From assembly GCA_016490735.1 (NCBI GenBank), contig JAEMWC010000139.1, forward strand, positions 1,182,501 through 1,246,500: a stretch of DNA of 64,000 bases, in the 5' to 3' direction. Source of the stretch: Pachyseris speciosa. Lineage: Eukaryota; Cnidaria; Anthozoa; Scleractinia; Pachyseridae. Below, one piece after another: positions 37,301-49,800 of the stretch (positions are counted from its first letter, which is position 1; every line of letters begins with the position of its first letter). The notes beneath the pieces are model-generated. The model saw nothing but the letters and a program-made list of their open reading frames with translations, was not told the DNA's origin and searched no databases. Both the position numbers and the translations under genes were made by a program.

Positions 37301-40300
37301 GGTCATCTGGATGGTGGCTCACTTATCTTCCCATTCCCCCTTCTTACCAGTCCTCCTAGTCTTTTCTGTTGGATCTTCCTCTCACCTTCCTCTCATACCC
37401 CTCCCTTCTTTTACATGTTCAAATCCCCCCTACCCCCCACCCCCTGACTCAATTTACCCCATCTCCTTCCTATTGGTCTCCTTGCCATCCTTTCACACCA
37501 ATTCTTTCTTCATCCTTTCTGCTCCTTGACATGTTTCAGTACTTTAATTTGCATTTACAGATAGCAGACAGGCTGTTTTCATCCTTTGGCCAAGACATCT
37601 TAGATGCCCTGTTTTGGACAGCCACTGAACCCAAGGACAGAAGAAGAGAGCATATTGGGATTATTCCGCATTTTGTTATGGCTGTTGTTTACGTCTGTAT
37701 CCTTTACAAGCTGTTGACCACTGAATGACTAAAAGGTGAATATTTAGTGGTTTCTGTGAAAAGGCATTCAACAAAATACCATCAGTGAAACTCCCCTTAA
37801 AAATTCTAGATCTGCACTAAGGCTGTATTTACATGAAAGGAGGGATGAGTTCATCCCAGGATGACTTTTCTCCCAGAGCAAATTTTTATTGATGTTGACA
37901 TGAGTGGTTTCATCCTGGGATGAATGAAAAAGTGTTGTCTTGGGATGAAATACTTGCTTATAGAAGTCTTATTTCTGGAAGACTGTTTCCATGGAATTTT
38001 TGGCCACATTTTGCCCCGGGATGAAATTTTATCCCAAATTATTCTTAAATAAGACCGGGATGAACAAATTTCACCCTGGGAGGTAAACACCAAGAGGTAA
38101 ATAACCAGACACCTTGGTGAAACTCACCCTGGGATGAGTTGACTCGTGTAAACAGGCCCTAAAGATTGATTTAGAGTTTGGGTCACAAAGTTTGAGAGTT
38201 AAGCTGACCTTGGGATTTCATGATACCTTTTCGTGGTGCAGGTTTTTGCCTTAACACATACAGTTTTCCATTCTGTGTTAGTATTATTTCAGGCCATTTG
38301 TCTCAATGTTGCTGTCAACTCACACAACAAAGCTTTACTGGTGATCATGGTCTCAAACCAGGTGAGAAAAACTTGATGATGGAACCAGAACATTATTGTG
38401 TTTAATATGCATTGGCAATCTGTTATATTATTTTGCAACATGGCTTACACATAGCTTACCACATTTCCCTGTCACCAACTTCTTTCATCCTGTAAAAGTC
38501 AGAGCGAGCTAAAACCAGCTCATTCACTTTCTTGTTGAAATATTTTGTCCAAACACTTATTGTGTATCCTCTCTCGTTGTCGCAGTTTGTGGAACTAAAG
38601 GGAAGTGTTTTCAAGAAATTTGAAAAAAATAACCTGTTCCAAATGGCTTGCAGTGGTATGTACTATGTAACTTCACATTGTGAATTTCTAAAATTAATGC
38701 ACTTTTCATGGTCAACACAGAGAGGAACTGTAGTAGTCAAATGTTTGTTACTATTCGTACACTTATTTTCCTTTTTGCAGATATTAGAGAACGATTTCAC
38801 TACATTATTCTAATATCGATTGTCACCCTGCGAAACTTGACGGAATTTAACTGGAATCTTGGTGAGCACAAGTGAAAAGCTAATGCATTCAGAAGTTAAG
38901 ACCTCTGGCATTACTTGCATGCCAGGCTTTTGGTTTCGAGATTGATGGTGATGGTTTTGTCCTTGCAGATCATTTGTACGTCATTTGCCCTTATCTGTTT
39001 GCTGTACTTTCTTCTGAATACTTTGTCGATTGGATCAAGCACGCTTTTATCACCAAGTTCAACAATATCCCAGTAGAGGTTTGTATTGGACTTAAACATC
39101 TCTTCGTTTTATAGAGTTTTCACATGACGTCACGGCGGCCATGTTGGTGTCCCAAACCAAAGAAACCTTTGGGAATTGAACTCTATTTTTATGCAATTAC
39201 TTTCTTTTGTTTCAGTAAACCAATATGGCCGGTAGTCACGTGAATGAACACGCTCGAGTAGATACCTAAAAGCTTTGCTTTTTCATCAACCCATTGACAT
39301 TCGACGTTGCCAATTACTGTTTGCTCTACACTGAAAAGATCACAATCACACCCAACTGCAACTTTATGATTATTTTCTAATCTTTCACGTTAATTATAAG
39401 TTATTGGGGAGTGGGAGGGAGTTCAAAATCTTCCGCTTCCTTTTCTGCGATGTTCCCACTCGGCCCCGATAGATTAGGGAGTTTTAGGAACGATGCTGGC
39501 AACGGCGACGACAACGCCTCAAAACAACAGGTTTAAGAGCAAAAACAATCGCTCTGCCCGTGCGTTTTACATTTCGGTACATTTCTTTGCCGTTCTCTGC
39601 AAAGCAACAACGTGACCAAATTTAAGGTTTCCTCGAGAACGTGAGCAACATGTCGGTAAATTTCTCGTTCTTTCTCCTTACTTTAAAGCCTTTTATAGTA
39701 AATTGGAACAATCGCGAAAGAGTTACAGAAACGAGAAGTAATATTCTGAAATCACGTTTTCGTTGCCTTCGCCATCGTCGTTGGTACATCTCCCTTTTAT
39801 TTCTCTCCCGCCTTCAGAAATTGATGATAAGTTAAATTAGATAACCAGTAAGTAAATATTAATTTGTTAACCGGAAGTAATTTTTTTTCGAGTTTAGGTT
39901 TACTGTGACTACAGGGCCCTTCTTGCGGAGGATGCGACTTCAAGTCGACAGAAAAACGTAAGGACTCTTTGTTTGTTTGTTTTCAGAGTTTCACGGACAT
40001 GACATATCCAACTAGAAACGAACTAACACTGTAACCCAGAAAACCAAGCCAGGTTTACTTGTGATCTTCAGTTCACTAGAGAGCAAACCAGTCCCTTTTC
40101 CCTCGGATTCTAGAAGGGGACACGCGTGAAATCTCGCACGCGGGTCTCGCAGGGTATTTGGTTCAGTTGAAGCAGAAAAATTTTATGATCTTAACATGGC
40201 GCTTTTTTGTGGTGTAAACCAGTTTGTACTTAAGTTTGTACTCATGTTTATTGTTTTGCAGGCGCACGCTGACCATTTTGATCTGGTTTCGCGTCGAATG

Positions 40301-42052
40301 GGTTTTATTCCCCTTCCTCTGGGCTCATTGGTAAGTAACTACATATACAAACGATTCAGCAGTTTTCATAATTATATTTTTCTTAATGTCAGTCTTGAGA
40401 ATCTGTTGCTCGAAAGGCCGCAAGTATAACAAATTGAGGATTAAGAATTAACCGACAACTTTCTTATCGTTGAAACTGTATAAAAGTCTCATTTCAATCC
40501 GATGGCGAAGAAGGATCGAAGTCAAAACTAAACGGCTTTTTTTTTTTTCAAAGGTTCCGGGGACGAAGAGAGGTGAATATTTCAAACCACAATTATCTTT
40601 CATCCAGTCACTGGATTCCCGGCTCTTATCAAAAGTTCGCAACTGCATACTCCAAAATGCCAACGTTAACTTGGTACGGAACACACGGGTATGAGCGAAT
40701 CTCGTGTGGAGAAGACTGAGCCATATACTGGGCCAGAAACGCCCTTGTGGTTTGGCTTTTCATTGTAGCTTACACAATTATCCTTATTTTGTTGCGAAGT
40801 GCGCGCCAGGCGTTTCAGAAACAACAGGGGCGAGGAAAAGCTTACTGTCCAGTTTCGAGTTTGCCATGACCGCTGAATAAAAGTACTGAGAACGCATTTC
40901 TACAGGGTTAGCCTCGAAGTCAAGTAAAATATTCACAAATTCCAGCGAGAAGATGACCTTTTTACAGCTCTGTCTGTTGTTTAATTTTCAAATTTGTGGC
41001 ACCGTCCCGCCGGTAGGCTAACCCTTCATGGCGAACTCGAAACTGGACTATTCTCGGAACGTGATTAGTGGGCATCTGTTGCAGTCCGATAGAAAAGTAG
41101 GACTATACATGAACACGAATTGTTAAATAACAAAGATATTATGGGGTTTTATAGGTTATCAGAGTGACTGCACAGTCCGTTAAGCTTCATGGAGTTGCCG
41201 GCGTTTGTCTCTTGATTGTCACCTTCATCTTGTAAGTATTTCAAAACACGAAAAATTTAATTTACTTAGTTTGTTCTTCGCACTTCAATCGCATCGAGTG
41301 GTATTAAAACCAAGAAAAAATTGTGAAAATCACGAAAAATCAACCCACCAAAAAGGTGGTTTTCAAATGAAAATAATTCTCGTTTGCTTTTGGCATTTGA
41401 GTGACTGGCCACACTCGCGCCACTTTTTCAACCATTGAGAAACAAAACCATGCGCATTTTCCCGCGCTTGCCACGGGCTGCATGTAATTTCTTCGAATTC
41501 TGATTGGTTCATTACGCTGTTTGCGTCTTGTCGCTGTATGACGATTCATGGCTGAACAACCACACGTTCACTTCTTTTCTTTAGTCTGTTTCTTTAATCA
41601 CGTCGCCAATCTAAATTTGCCTGTTGCCATGTGATTGCTTTGAAGTCAGCCTGCCAAGAAATAAGTTTGTCTGGGAGGTGTTTAGTAATGTGGAGACTAC
41701 ACCAAGGCTTGTTTCAGTCGCATTTGCAATACCTTATCTTCACAGCCTCACATCGGTGAAGATCCTAAACAGTATAATATTTCTGGGGAAAGCGACGCAA
41801 TACGTGAAGGAAAAGAAAGACCAGGAATCAGTGAATTTAAACCAGAAAAACTCAGTCATCGCTGCAAACCTTCAGCCCCAGGACTCCGTGACGTTGTTGG
41901 AGTCTGCGCAAAACTCGAATGTTTCGTTGACCGGAGAGAGACAGGTAACCGGACCAGCCACCGGAGAAAGCGGGCAGACGAAGCCGCGTCAAAAAACACT
42001 GGCAGAAATTGATAGATACACACTTTGCAATAAAGAGATAGTTGTGTTTTAA
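34355..42052 (+). CDS. TAPT1: TAPT1, transmembrane anterior posterior transformation 1
   Basis: Fourteen exons with matching phases: 34355-34928, 35640-35770, 35997-36115, 36674-36717, 36836-36951, 37561-37696, 38264-38361, 38586-38655, 38781-38861, 38969-39078, 39898-39957, 40262-40330, 41155-41231 and 41746-42052 (663 residues). Residues 1-191 are an acidic, low-complexity N-terminus. The conserved part begins near KYIMAEISRGKFMELEEDKY. Membrane segments start at about residue 236 (LMVFGFMLCLDCFLFMFT). Diagnostic stretches are QPAQICDLLKG, RLFSSFGQDILDALFWTATE, NSHNKALLVIM, GSVFKKFEKNNLFQM, HAFITKFN, RRMGFIPLPL and a final EIDRYTLCNKE. Vertebrate TAPT1 is about 570 residues, so the N-terminus is longer here. 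It is a multipass secretory-pathway membrane protein linked to skeletal patterning and ciliogenesis. It shares a promoter with CFAP206. Confidence 0.93.
37818..38162. mobile_element. MITE in TAPT1 intron 6
   Basis: The ends taaggctgtatttacatga and the mirrored tcgtgtaaacaggcccta, plus an internal gggatgagttcatccc-type block repeated in both directions, form an inverted-repeat element of about 345 bp. Confidence 0.75.
39488..39784 (+). repeat. Dispersed repeat, copy 2 of 3
   Basis: Same family and direction as 30087-30427. It shares ggtttaa.gagcaaaaaca, gtacatttctttgccgt, tcgcgaaagagtt, aacgagaagta and the cgttttcgttgcc end. It lies in the TAPT1 intron between exons 10 and 11. Confidence 0.75.
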
Positions 42053-42080
42053 CCTTGTCTGCGTGCTGCGGTCGGTAGTA

Positions 42081-42086
42081 AATAAA
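42081..42086 (+). terminator. Polyadenylation signal of TAPT1
   Basis: AATAAA lies 29 bp after the TAA at 42050-42052; it is the first canonical signal after the stop codon. Confidence 0.65.
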
Positions 42087-42099
42087 ATTGTAGTTCATC

Positions 42100-43045
42100 T
42101 GTACTTCGTGAATGTTGACTGCTTTATTTTCTCCATTGAACTCCAGAGGCGTTCACTAAGACACGACTTTACAGACGTGGTGTGGTGTTTATTTGGGATC
42201 CAGCAGTGATTCGAGAAAATAATACAACTAATGTATGTTATGAGCTATTACAATATCTTGAATCTTTCTTTCATCTTGCAAAAGAAAAAGGAAAAAATCA
42301 ATAAGGTACAAGTAAAGAATGCTAACGTCATTTAGCTGATATAATTTTCCGAAATTTTAATATATTTTTGAGATTTAAGTTTTGATTTAGTTTGTAACAA
42401 ACCCTAGGAACACCTGGTGGGATCCATTCCGTTTATACCTTATTACTGTCCACTTGCAACTGATTTGAATGACTTTGGGACATCATCCCTTTCCCTGAAC
42501 TACAAAACAACGTTGAATGGGGGCAAATTTCTTTGCAAAACGCTTCCTTGTTTCTCGGAATTGTAATCGTTGTGATTTTAAGTGACCCTCTTGAGTGAGT
42601 GTTCGATATTACTTCGCAACGTTTTAACTTCAAACTCGTGGATATGATGACAAAGGGAGTTTCCAGTAAAGCGCGTTGCAATGATCTAAATATTTCCCTG
42701 GCTAATTGCTTTCTCTTAAATCTGTTACTTTTGATGCAGATCTCATGGCTGTGTTTTCGGTGAATCCATCATTAGTATATTTTCCGCCCTTTTCACATTT
42801 CGGTTTAGGTCTTTTGTAGGGTTACTTCAGCCTAAGCTCACGTACACTTCTGTTTTTGTGTTTGCCTTGTTTAAAATAGGAAACAATTCTACATGTTAAT
42901 ACAAAGGAGCCAAATACTCGATGCATAAAGCAAAAGTCCGTATAAACCAAGCTCTCTTAGTTCAGAAACGCTTATACATTCAGTTTCCTAGGGATCGATG
43001 ATCCGGCAGTAAACAAGACACACTCGTTTTAGCTGTGGCTGACCA
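42100..43045 (+). promoter_or_regulatory. Upstream region of GPCR copy 1, repeated upstream of copy 2
   Basis: No gene here. Sequence from about 42590 (agtgttcgatattacttcgc) to the start codon, including aatatttccctggctaa, gatctcatggctgtgttttc and cttttcacatttcggttt, recurs at 58380-58825 and partly at 58826-59189. The duplication therefore carried the whole presumed promoter along with the coding sequence. Confidence 0.7.
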
Positions 43046-43093
43046 TTGCTAAGTTACGATCAAGCTTTCTTTTCCGTGATATCACACTCCGTC

Positions 43094-44347
43094 ATGGACT
43101 TAAACTACACAAACACAGCTGTTAATCATTCCAACGAAATCAGGTCAGTGTTCATTTGCCCAGAAAAACCATATTTCGTGTGGGACTTAACTAACAATGT
43201 AGTTCCTTGGATTTTATTCACTGTCGCATCTATTGCTTCTCCCGCTATAATTTTGCTAAACGGATTAATCATCGTTGCTATAAGGCAAAGGAAAGAACTG
43301 CGAAAGCTCTCAAACATTCTATTGTCGAGTCTCGCCGTAGCAGATCTTCTAGTAGGCGGTATAAGTTTGCCGTTATCAGCAACTGTGGATTTCGTCATTG
43401 CACGCCAAGTCCTTCTTGAGAATGTCTGTTTGCTGGACTCAGTCAATGTTCTTTTGATGTTTGCGTTTTCCACTTCCTCTCTATACCATTTGACTTTCAT
43501 TGCTTGGGAAAGGTACGTGGCGATACAAAAATGGATGGCGTATAGGACTATTGTAACAAAACGCCGCCTCACAAAACTTGCAATAGTGGCTTGGTTTGGA
43601 GGACTGATGACACTGCTTGGAATACCGCTCAAAACAATTATTGCGGACCCCAAGTTCGAGTTGATTTGGGTCAACATTATGATTGTTTTGCCAGCTATTT
43701 CACTGTTCCTAACTATGTATTTCTATATCATGGTGTGCTTTGGAGTACGCAAACGTAAACTCAGTGAAATAAACCAAGTCAGCGCCCTGGTGGCGGCAAA
43801 ACTCCAAAACAAAGCTGCCAAGACAACTGGTTTGATCACAGCTGCCCTGGTTGTTTCCTTTGTTCCAGCAGTCGTAGTGGGAATTTTCGGTAACTTTCTC
43901 CCAGCTTTTCGGACAAATTCCGCGTTTCGTCCGACTGAGATTCTTGTGCAGTTGAGCTCCGTAGCAAATCCAATTGTTTATTGCTATAGAGACCGCTGCT
44001 TTAGGAATGCAGTGCTAGAGCTGTTACGATTACGAAAACCTCTAAGAACCAAGCCAGAAAATTGTCCCGGGCGATTTGTCAGACGAAGAAATGCTATCGA
44101 TTCACTGCGAGGTATCAGAGAACAACAAAATACCGAAACCTGCACGACTCGTTTGGCAAGATCAATGTCCTACGATCAAGTCTTAGTTTCAGGTTATGCA
44201 GCTCCTCGAAAGTCTCTTGGAGCGACGCAGAAACGATCAATGTCGGTTCCATCACTTGCTAAACCCAACAGCTCCTGCAGTGATTTACAAGAACCAAAGC
44301 AAACGCGGTCCATTGTGATAACCGCACAATGCCATGCTCTACCATGA
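43094..44347 (+). CDS. Class A (rhodopsin-like) GPCR, copy 1, intronless
   Basis: A single-exon seven-helix receptor. An upstream in-frame ATG at 43046 would give 433 residues. I prefer ATG 43094 (cgtcATGGAC, a good initiation context), conserved in copy 2, giving 417. Landmarks in the 433-residue numbering are: sequons N20-Y-T and N28-H-S; TM1 N72 (LLNGLIIV); TM2 D100 (LAVADLL); C128 for the TM3-loop disulfide; ERY 155-157 in place of DRY; W183 in TM4; P274 in TM6 without the CWxP form; NPIVY 308-312. A long Ser-rich tail follows, with SGYAAPRKSLG and KRSMSVPSLAKP blocks. It would act as a plasma-membrane receptor through G proteins. The ligand cannot be told; it looks like one of the large cnidarian orphan families. 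Confidence 0.88.
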   Translation: MDLNYTNTAVNHSNEIRSVFICPEKPYFVWDLTNNVVPWILFTVASIASPAIILLNGLIIVAIRQRKELRKLSNILLSSLAVADLLVGGISLPLSATVDFVIARQVLLENVCLLDSVNVLLMFAFSTSSLYHLTFIAWERYVAIQKWMAYRTIVTKRRLTKLAIVAWFGGLMTLLGIPLKTIIADPKFELIWVNIMIVLPAISLFLTMYFYIMVCFGVRKRKLSEINQVSALVAAKLQNKAAKTTGLITAALVVSFVPAVVVGIFGNFLPAFRTNSAFRPTEILVQLSSVANPIVYCYRDRCFRNAVLELLRLRKPLRTKPENCPGRFVRRRNAIDSLRGIREQQNTETCTTRLARSMSYDQVLVSGYAAPRKSLGATQKRSMSVPSLAKPNSSCSDLQEPKQTRSIVITAQCHALP

Positions 44348-44539
44348 AGTCAGTGTGAGGTCGGAAAGAGTGACCTTAAATGTTGTAGTGGAATTGACAC
44401 TGCAGAGCTGCAAACACGAGAACGAAGAGATCAGGAAATGAAGCTGAAAGTTACCACTTTAGCCATATCTTCGAGTAAGCGTAGTCCTTTCCAAATGTCT
44501 TAGCTGCTTCGGCTGATGGGTACTGCGCTTTTTTATTTT
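44348..44539. other. 3' flank of GPCR copy 1
   Basis: Nothing recognisable except sequence shared with the 3' flank of copy 2 (about 60485-60600, e.g. gccagtgtcagg / aagtcagtgtgagg), which shows that the duplication also included some 3' flank. Confidence 0.5.
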
Positions 44540-44712
44540 TCAGGGCGTTACAAATCGATAGAAATCGATCATCGAAACCTAATCGATTACTTGATATTAC
44601 TCGATAATACTCGATAATTGTCGATCAATTAGGTAAATTAATCGATAATAATCGATAATCACAAGATTTAGGCCCAGATTATCGATAATATCGATTAAAT
44701 CGGCCGATCTAG
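44540..44712. repeat. ATCGAT/CGATAA-rich repeat, copy 1
   Basis: About fifteen atcgat, cgataa or ttatcg motifs fall within 170 bp, starting at ggcgttacaaatcgatagaa. A relative in the opposite orientation is at 53235-53410, ending ttgatttgtaacgcc. Strongly self-complementary. Confidence 0.7.
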
Positions 44713-45608
44713 AACAAATGATATCAAGTCAATTTAGAATGAAGGAACTGGTCTTTTCTTACAATAAAAGTAAAAACCTCTCCCTTCTTTAGCGATAACC
44801 TGTGATAACCAGATAATTCACTCGCATTTGAAGTAGTTTTTAAACGGGAGCTCGCGCGAAAACAGTCAGTGAAACAACACACTGTGTATACCTGCCAACT
44901 TTTTCTGAGTCTAATAATATACATGAAAAAATTTCTCGATTCTGATTGGCTAAGAGAAATGCAGTTTTTAGGAAACACCGGTGCAGAAAAAAGGCAATTC
45001 GGTGCAGAAAAAAGGAAATGCAGTGCAAAACAAGGTAAAAAACTGAGGATTCTGATTGGTTGATAAACAAAGGCGCTGCGATTGAGCCAATCAAACGCGG
45101 CCTCTGAATGGCGCAAAGTCTGAAGAGCTGCAAGCGACTCTGCGAGCCAAAACAATGGCTGGCTTTTTGAGCAGGTTTTCTTTCTTCGTGACCGCAATAA
45201 CAGCAGAGAAGCTGCAAAACAGCTCTAAAAAGGAGAAACGACTGCGAAAAGCACTGTATTTTAGCTGTCTGTTTGGAAACAGAGGTGTCCAGAGAAGGGA
45301 ATTACCGACGTAATTGGAATTACGAGTCCGTTGATGGCGTGACGCCGAGATTAATAGACAAACAAGGACAAACAAGGCGAAGATAACGAACTAGAAAGCC
45401 TGAAGGTACTGATTACAGCGCTTGATAGACACTTAGCAAACAAAGTAGCCTTATAGCTATAGCCTGTAATTGTTTAGCCAGTTTTCACAGCTAAAAACGC
45501 TTTAAAAACATCGAGAAAACTGTTGTTTTGGTTCACCTTAGCTTCGTTGCGTTGCTTCTGCAACGTTAAGAAGCTATCTCGCAATTTTTTCATGTATATT
45601 ATTAATAA

Positions 45609-45616
45609 GTAATCAC

Positions 45617-45652
<36 letters not shown>

Positions 45653-45694
45653 TTGTAAATTTTTTCAAAGACCACAAATTTTGTGAGTCTTTGA

Positions 45695-45730
<36 letters not shown>

Positions 45731-45748
45731 TCGAAATCATGTGATTAC
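45609..45748. repeat. Long hairpin, arms about 60-65 bp
   Basis: gtaatcacatgatttttctc... at the left is mirrored by ...tcgaaatcatgtgattac at the right. The arms meet near caaagaccacaaattttgtgagtctttg and have few mismatches. Confidence 0.85.
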
Positions 45749-45794
45749 CTATACAAATGCGTGAGATTTTCGTCTCCTTGTGACCGGATTTCCC

Positions 45795-45895
45795 GAAAAT
45801 GTTCCGGCGACTTCCGACGATTTCTCGAAGACATCCGAACGCTACCGAACATTTCCGAAGATGTTCCGATGACTTCCGAACACTTCCGAAGCTAT
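45795..45895. repeat. Degenerate satellite with ttccgaa motifs
   Basis: ttccga/ccgaac/ccgaag words recur every 9-15 bp through about 100 bp (gttccggcgacttccgacga, acatttccgaagatgttccg and similar). A short diverged tandem array. Confidence 0.7.
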
Positions 45896-45960
45896 TTGAG
45901 TTCGTTTCCAGTCCCTCAAATGCAAACTGAAACGCGACATTTTAGCCTGTTCTGATACGG

Positions 45961-46373
45961 TCGATTGCATCTACCCGTGAACGCACGCGCCCAAAACATG
46001 TTTTCACTTGACGTCAAACGTCTGCGTTTCAGGTGTCAAACTTTAAAGTTTTCCCGCCCAAATGTGAAGTTTCAGCTAGTATTTCACTACTTGCAGGGAT
46101 ATGTTTTCAGTCAACAAGAAAGGAAGAAATTTTCAAAAAGGCATCCCACTCAGTTCAAGTGTTTTTTCGGCTCTCCATACATATCATTGAAGGGATTTTC
46201 GCTGACTTTCCTCTGATTTCTTGACTGCGTTGACAGTGGATTGAACCACGAGACACCGAATGAACTTCGCATTTGGGCGGGAAAACTTTGAAGTTTGACA
46301 CCTGAAACGCAGACGTTTGGCATCACGTGAAAACATGTTTTGGGCGCATGCGTTCACGGGTAGATTCAATCGA
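45961..46373. mobile_element. Inverted-repeat element, arms about 115 bp
   Basis: tcgattgcatctacccgtga at the left is mirrored by tcacgggtagattcaatcga at the right. The arms continue through aaaacatgtttt, aaacgtctgcgtttcaggtg and ttttcccgcccaaatg. Non-coding. Confidence 0.85.
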
Positions 46374-46871
46374 CGGTACAGTAAGGACTCAAACTCGACA
46401 TTAATTTCCGCTTGTTGCGGGGAATATTGAATTGAATTTTTGTTAATGTGCTAAAAGAAAAGTCATCAGATTTCTAAGTCAGGCGTGAGAATCGTCCTCA
46501 GTGCGTGAGATGGACGTCTTTGGTCCGCAGGCGTGAGACTCATGCGCATAATGCGTGAGAGTTGGCAGGTATACACTGTGTAACGACATCAGTGAAAAAC
46601 ATCTGACACTCTGGCTAACGTGGCGCACTGCTGCAACAGAAAACAGGCTGAAACGAGTCAATCTTGTTATGAATTTCATTTCTCCATAAGCTGAATATTG
46701 CTTTCTAGGGCTGTTGTTGCCATGAACCTGCTTGGGTGGATTAATACATCGGATTCACTATTTCCAGAGTTCCGGTTTCTGGGTAGAACGCGTGGTACGT
46801 GATGATTGACGATAGCGAAAGGTCACGTGATTAAGAACACCCGAGAACACATGACCTAGACTTTACACTAG

Positions 46872-46886
46872 CGCAAAAGTAAACTT
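46872..46886. repeat. Left target-site duplication of the LINE
   Basis: cgcaaaagtaaactt is identical to 50740-50754 and directly precedes the T-run that is the LINE's poly(A) on the minus strand. Confidence 0.85.
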
Positions 46887-49800
46887 TTTTTTATTTTATA
46901 TATATTTTTTATTTGCTAAAACAAATTCAGTAATACAGAGCTACAGTACAGAATAATACACTACATTACAATAAATTATTGTTTTACCGTGCTATGTTTT
47001 AAACATTACATTTGTGGAAAAACATGAGCGAAAAGAAATTAAAAGTGAAATACAAAATGAAGTTACAAAAGGACATGCAAATACGAGAAAAAAAAAAGCG
47101 AACTAGATAAAAATAGAAAACACAAATAAGCAAAATAAAACAAAACGGAGCAATACAGAGCTGGTACTAGTACATGCCAAGCTACAATATTTATCATCTA
47201 TCGGCGCTGATTTAAGCTTTAAAGAGAGTCTTATTTCAGGTTAGAGAAGAAAAGCGTCAATTACGTCTTGCGAGAATAGGGTCATACAGATATCCAGTTG
47301 AAATACAGAAGTTTTTTAAAGCTCAATATACACTGCAAGAGGTTCCCACTTTTTCCTGTCACCACCTTTTGTCTCCAGCTCGTATCTTGATTTCAGAAAA
47401 AGCAGATAATGCTCAAAGTGGGTAAAGTTTCGTTTGTTTTAGCAAGCCAGATATGATATCGTGCTAGCAGTAAACAGTAGTTAATTTGGAGGGCATATTT
47501 CGAAGTGTCAGGCTTTAGTCCGAGAGCAGTAATATTCAGTAGCGTGAAATTGTTCTGTATAATATTCAAATTTTGTAGCCATTCCACTATACTTTTCCAG
47601 AGCTTAGAGGTTTTTTGACATGTCCAAAAAAGATGTATTAGTGTTTCAGGCGCGTTTTGACAGAAGGTGCAATTTTCATTTTCCTTCAGCTTAATTTTGA
47701 ACAGGAAATTGTTAGTTGCCAGACGTCTGTGAAGAAGTTTAAAATGGAATTCTATTAACTTTGTGCTTTTGGTACACCGCAAAGCCAAAAGATATGCCGA
47801 GCTCCAGTCGAGGTTTTCACTGCTCAAACTGCAGTCCATAAGCCATTTCTTTTGGCTATTCCTTGGAGCTCCACCTTTGTTTCTGACTAAGGATTTATAT
47901 ACCAGTGCACTAACTTTTTTGGACTTTAAAAGTTTTGTGCTAAGAGGTTCGTATTCTTGTTTATCATCGTTCACTTGCTTGAGGCTGCTATTGCCAAGTG
48001 CCTTGACAGCTGATATAAGGCCGTAAAAACGAAGTGGAGCAGCATTCAGGTCGTATTTTACCTGGAAATCTTTTAGAGAAAGGTAGCTATTGCATTCTGG
48101 TTTTTGCAAATGTTTTACTTTAGTAATGCCTTTTGAGCACCAGTCCTTAAAGAAGATTGGTTTGTTTTCTATTCTTATTAAGGAATTGTGCCATAGGTTT
48201 TGTTCTTGGAAATGCTCCAAAGACACTAATTGCTGTTCGAAATTAACTTCCGCCCAAATTTCCAATATTTCTTCTAGAAACACGTCGGAGACTATGATCG
48301 ACTTTTTTGTATCTTTTGTATTAAGGTTACCAATAAATACGTTTTTGCCTCCGTGATTTTTCAAGGCTAAGTCGATAAAAACTTTCCATTTTCCGTTGTT
48401 CGTGGAATCCAAGTATTTTTTTTATCCAAGTTGTTTTAAGCGATTTGTTGAAAGAGACAAGGTCAATCATCTTAAGGCCACCCTCGCAATAGTCATTAAT
48501 CATAATTTTTCGTTTGATTTTGTCTCCCTTCCCGTTCCAAAGGAATTGATAAAACAATGTATTAATCTCATTTATTGCGTGATAATTAGAAGGCATGGGA
48601 GATAGCAAATAGACTAGTTGCGAGGCGGCTAAGGACTTAAGCACGGTGATTCGCCCCAGCAAGGTTAGCCTACGATACTTCCAGCAGCTCAGAATTTTTC
48701 TTATCTTTTCAATCTTTTCATTATAATTTAAGCGTGCAGATATTTCAGGTTTGACTGACAACCACAACCCTAAGGTTTTCACCTTACATTTCGGCCACTT
48801 AAAATCCCTTCCTGGCAAAATAAGCTGTTCATTGCCAATGCCGGGCTGGAACCTATCCAAAGAGCTTCCGTTTTTTTGTTATTTAGTCTGAGACCCGAGA
48901 CTTTACTGAAGTCATCTAGCAAATTAAGTGCTGAAGCAAGCGCTTCTCTTGAGCCATCCAAAATAAGTGTGGTATCGTCTGCATATTGGCTAATTTTAAT
49001 TTCGTTATTGTCAACACAGATGCCTTTTATGTTTACGTTGTTTCTAACTGCCTTGGCTAACACTTCAGCGGAAAGGATAAATAGATATGGCGACAAGGGG
49101 AAGCCTTGTCTAACGCCTCGAAGAGTCTGGAAAAAGTTGGTTGACCACCCGTTATTTAGAACACAACTTTCCGTTTCGCAATAGAGGACTTTTACCCAAT
49201 TAATGATCGATGGGCCAAACCCGAAGAAGCGTAAGGAGTTAACGATAAGAGACCATTCGAGCGAGTCGAAAGCTTTTTCGAAGTCTATAAAGAGCAGTAA
49301 ACCAGGAATATTTTCCTTTGCGGCATATTGGATGATGCAGTCTATGAGACGGATATTTTCTCCAATAAATCTGTTCTTCATAAATCCTGTCTGATCGTTG
49401 TTTATGATGCTGGGAAGTACAGATTTGATTCGATTTGCAAGAGCTTTTGCAGCGATCTTATAGTCCGTGTTTAAAAGAGTTATGGGGCGCCAGTTTTTTA
49501 TGTAGTACAGTTCCGCATCCTTTTTCGGAATAAGCTTAATGACACCCCGTCTTTGTGTTATGGAGAGGCAGCCAGATTCAAAGGCATAGTTGAGAGCCGA
49601 AACTAACAAAGTGGAAATATCTTTCCAAAAAATTTTATAAAACTCGGCTGGTAGGCCATCTGTTCCAGGCGTTTTGTTTGAATCCATACTCTTTACAGCT
49701 TCTGCGCATTCTTTTTCGAATAAAAAGCCTTCGCAAAAATTTCGTTCCACGTGACTTAAGACAGTTTCGTTCGCTTGTTGAAAGAAGTCCAATGCAAAGT

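Larger units (their letters stand above)
44877..46582. mobile_element. Composite inverted-repeat region with nested palindromes
   Basis: acactgtgtatacctgccaac at the left (44880-44899) is mirrored by gttggcaggtatacactgtg at the right (46561-46580). The pair may be the terminal repeats of a ~1.7-kb non-coding element. Inside lie a long hairpin (45609-45748), a TTCCGAA-type satellite (45795-45895) and another inverted-repeat element (45961-46373). No transposase is recognised. Confidence 0.5.

Noticed and set aside
37092..37529. 145-residue ORF in TAPT1 intron 5
   Set aside because: Pyrimidine-rich intron sequence giving Ser/Leu/Pro runs; TAPT1 splices around it in phase.
43126..43677. Minus-strand ORF of 183 residues opposite GPCR copy 1
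   Set aside because: Antisense shadow; the + frame has complete class A receptor landmarks.
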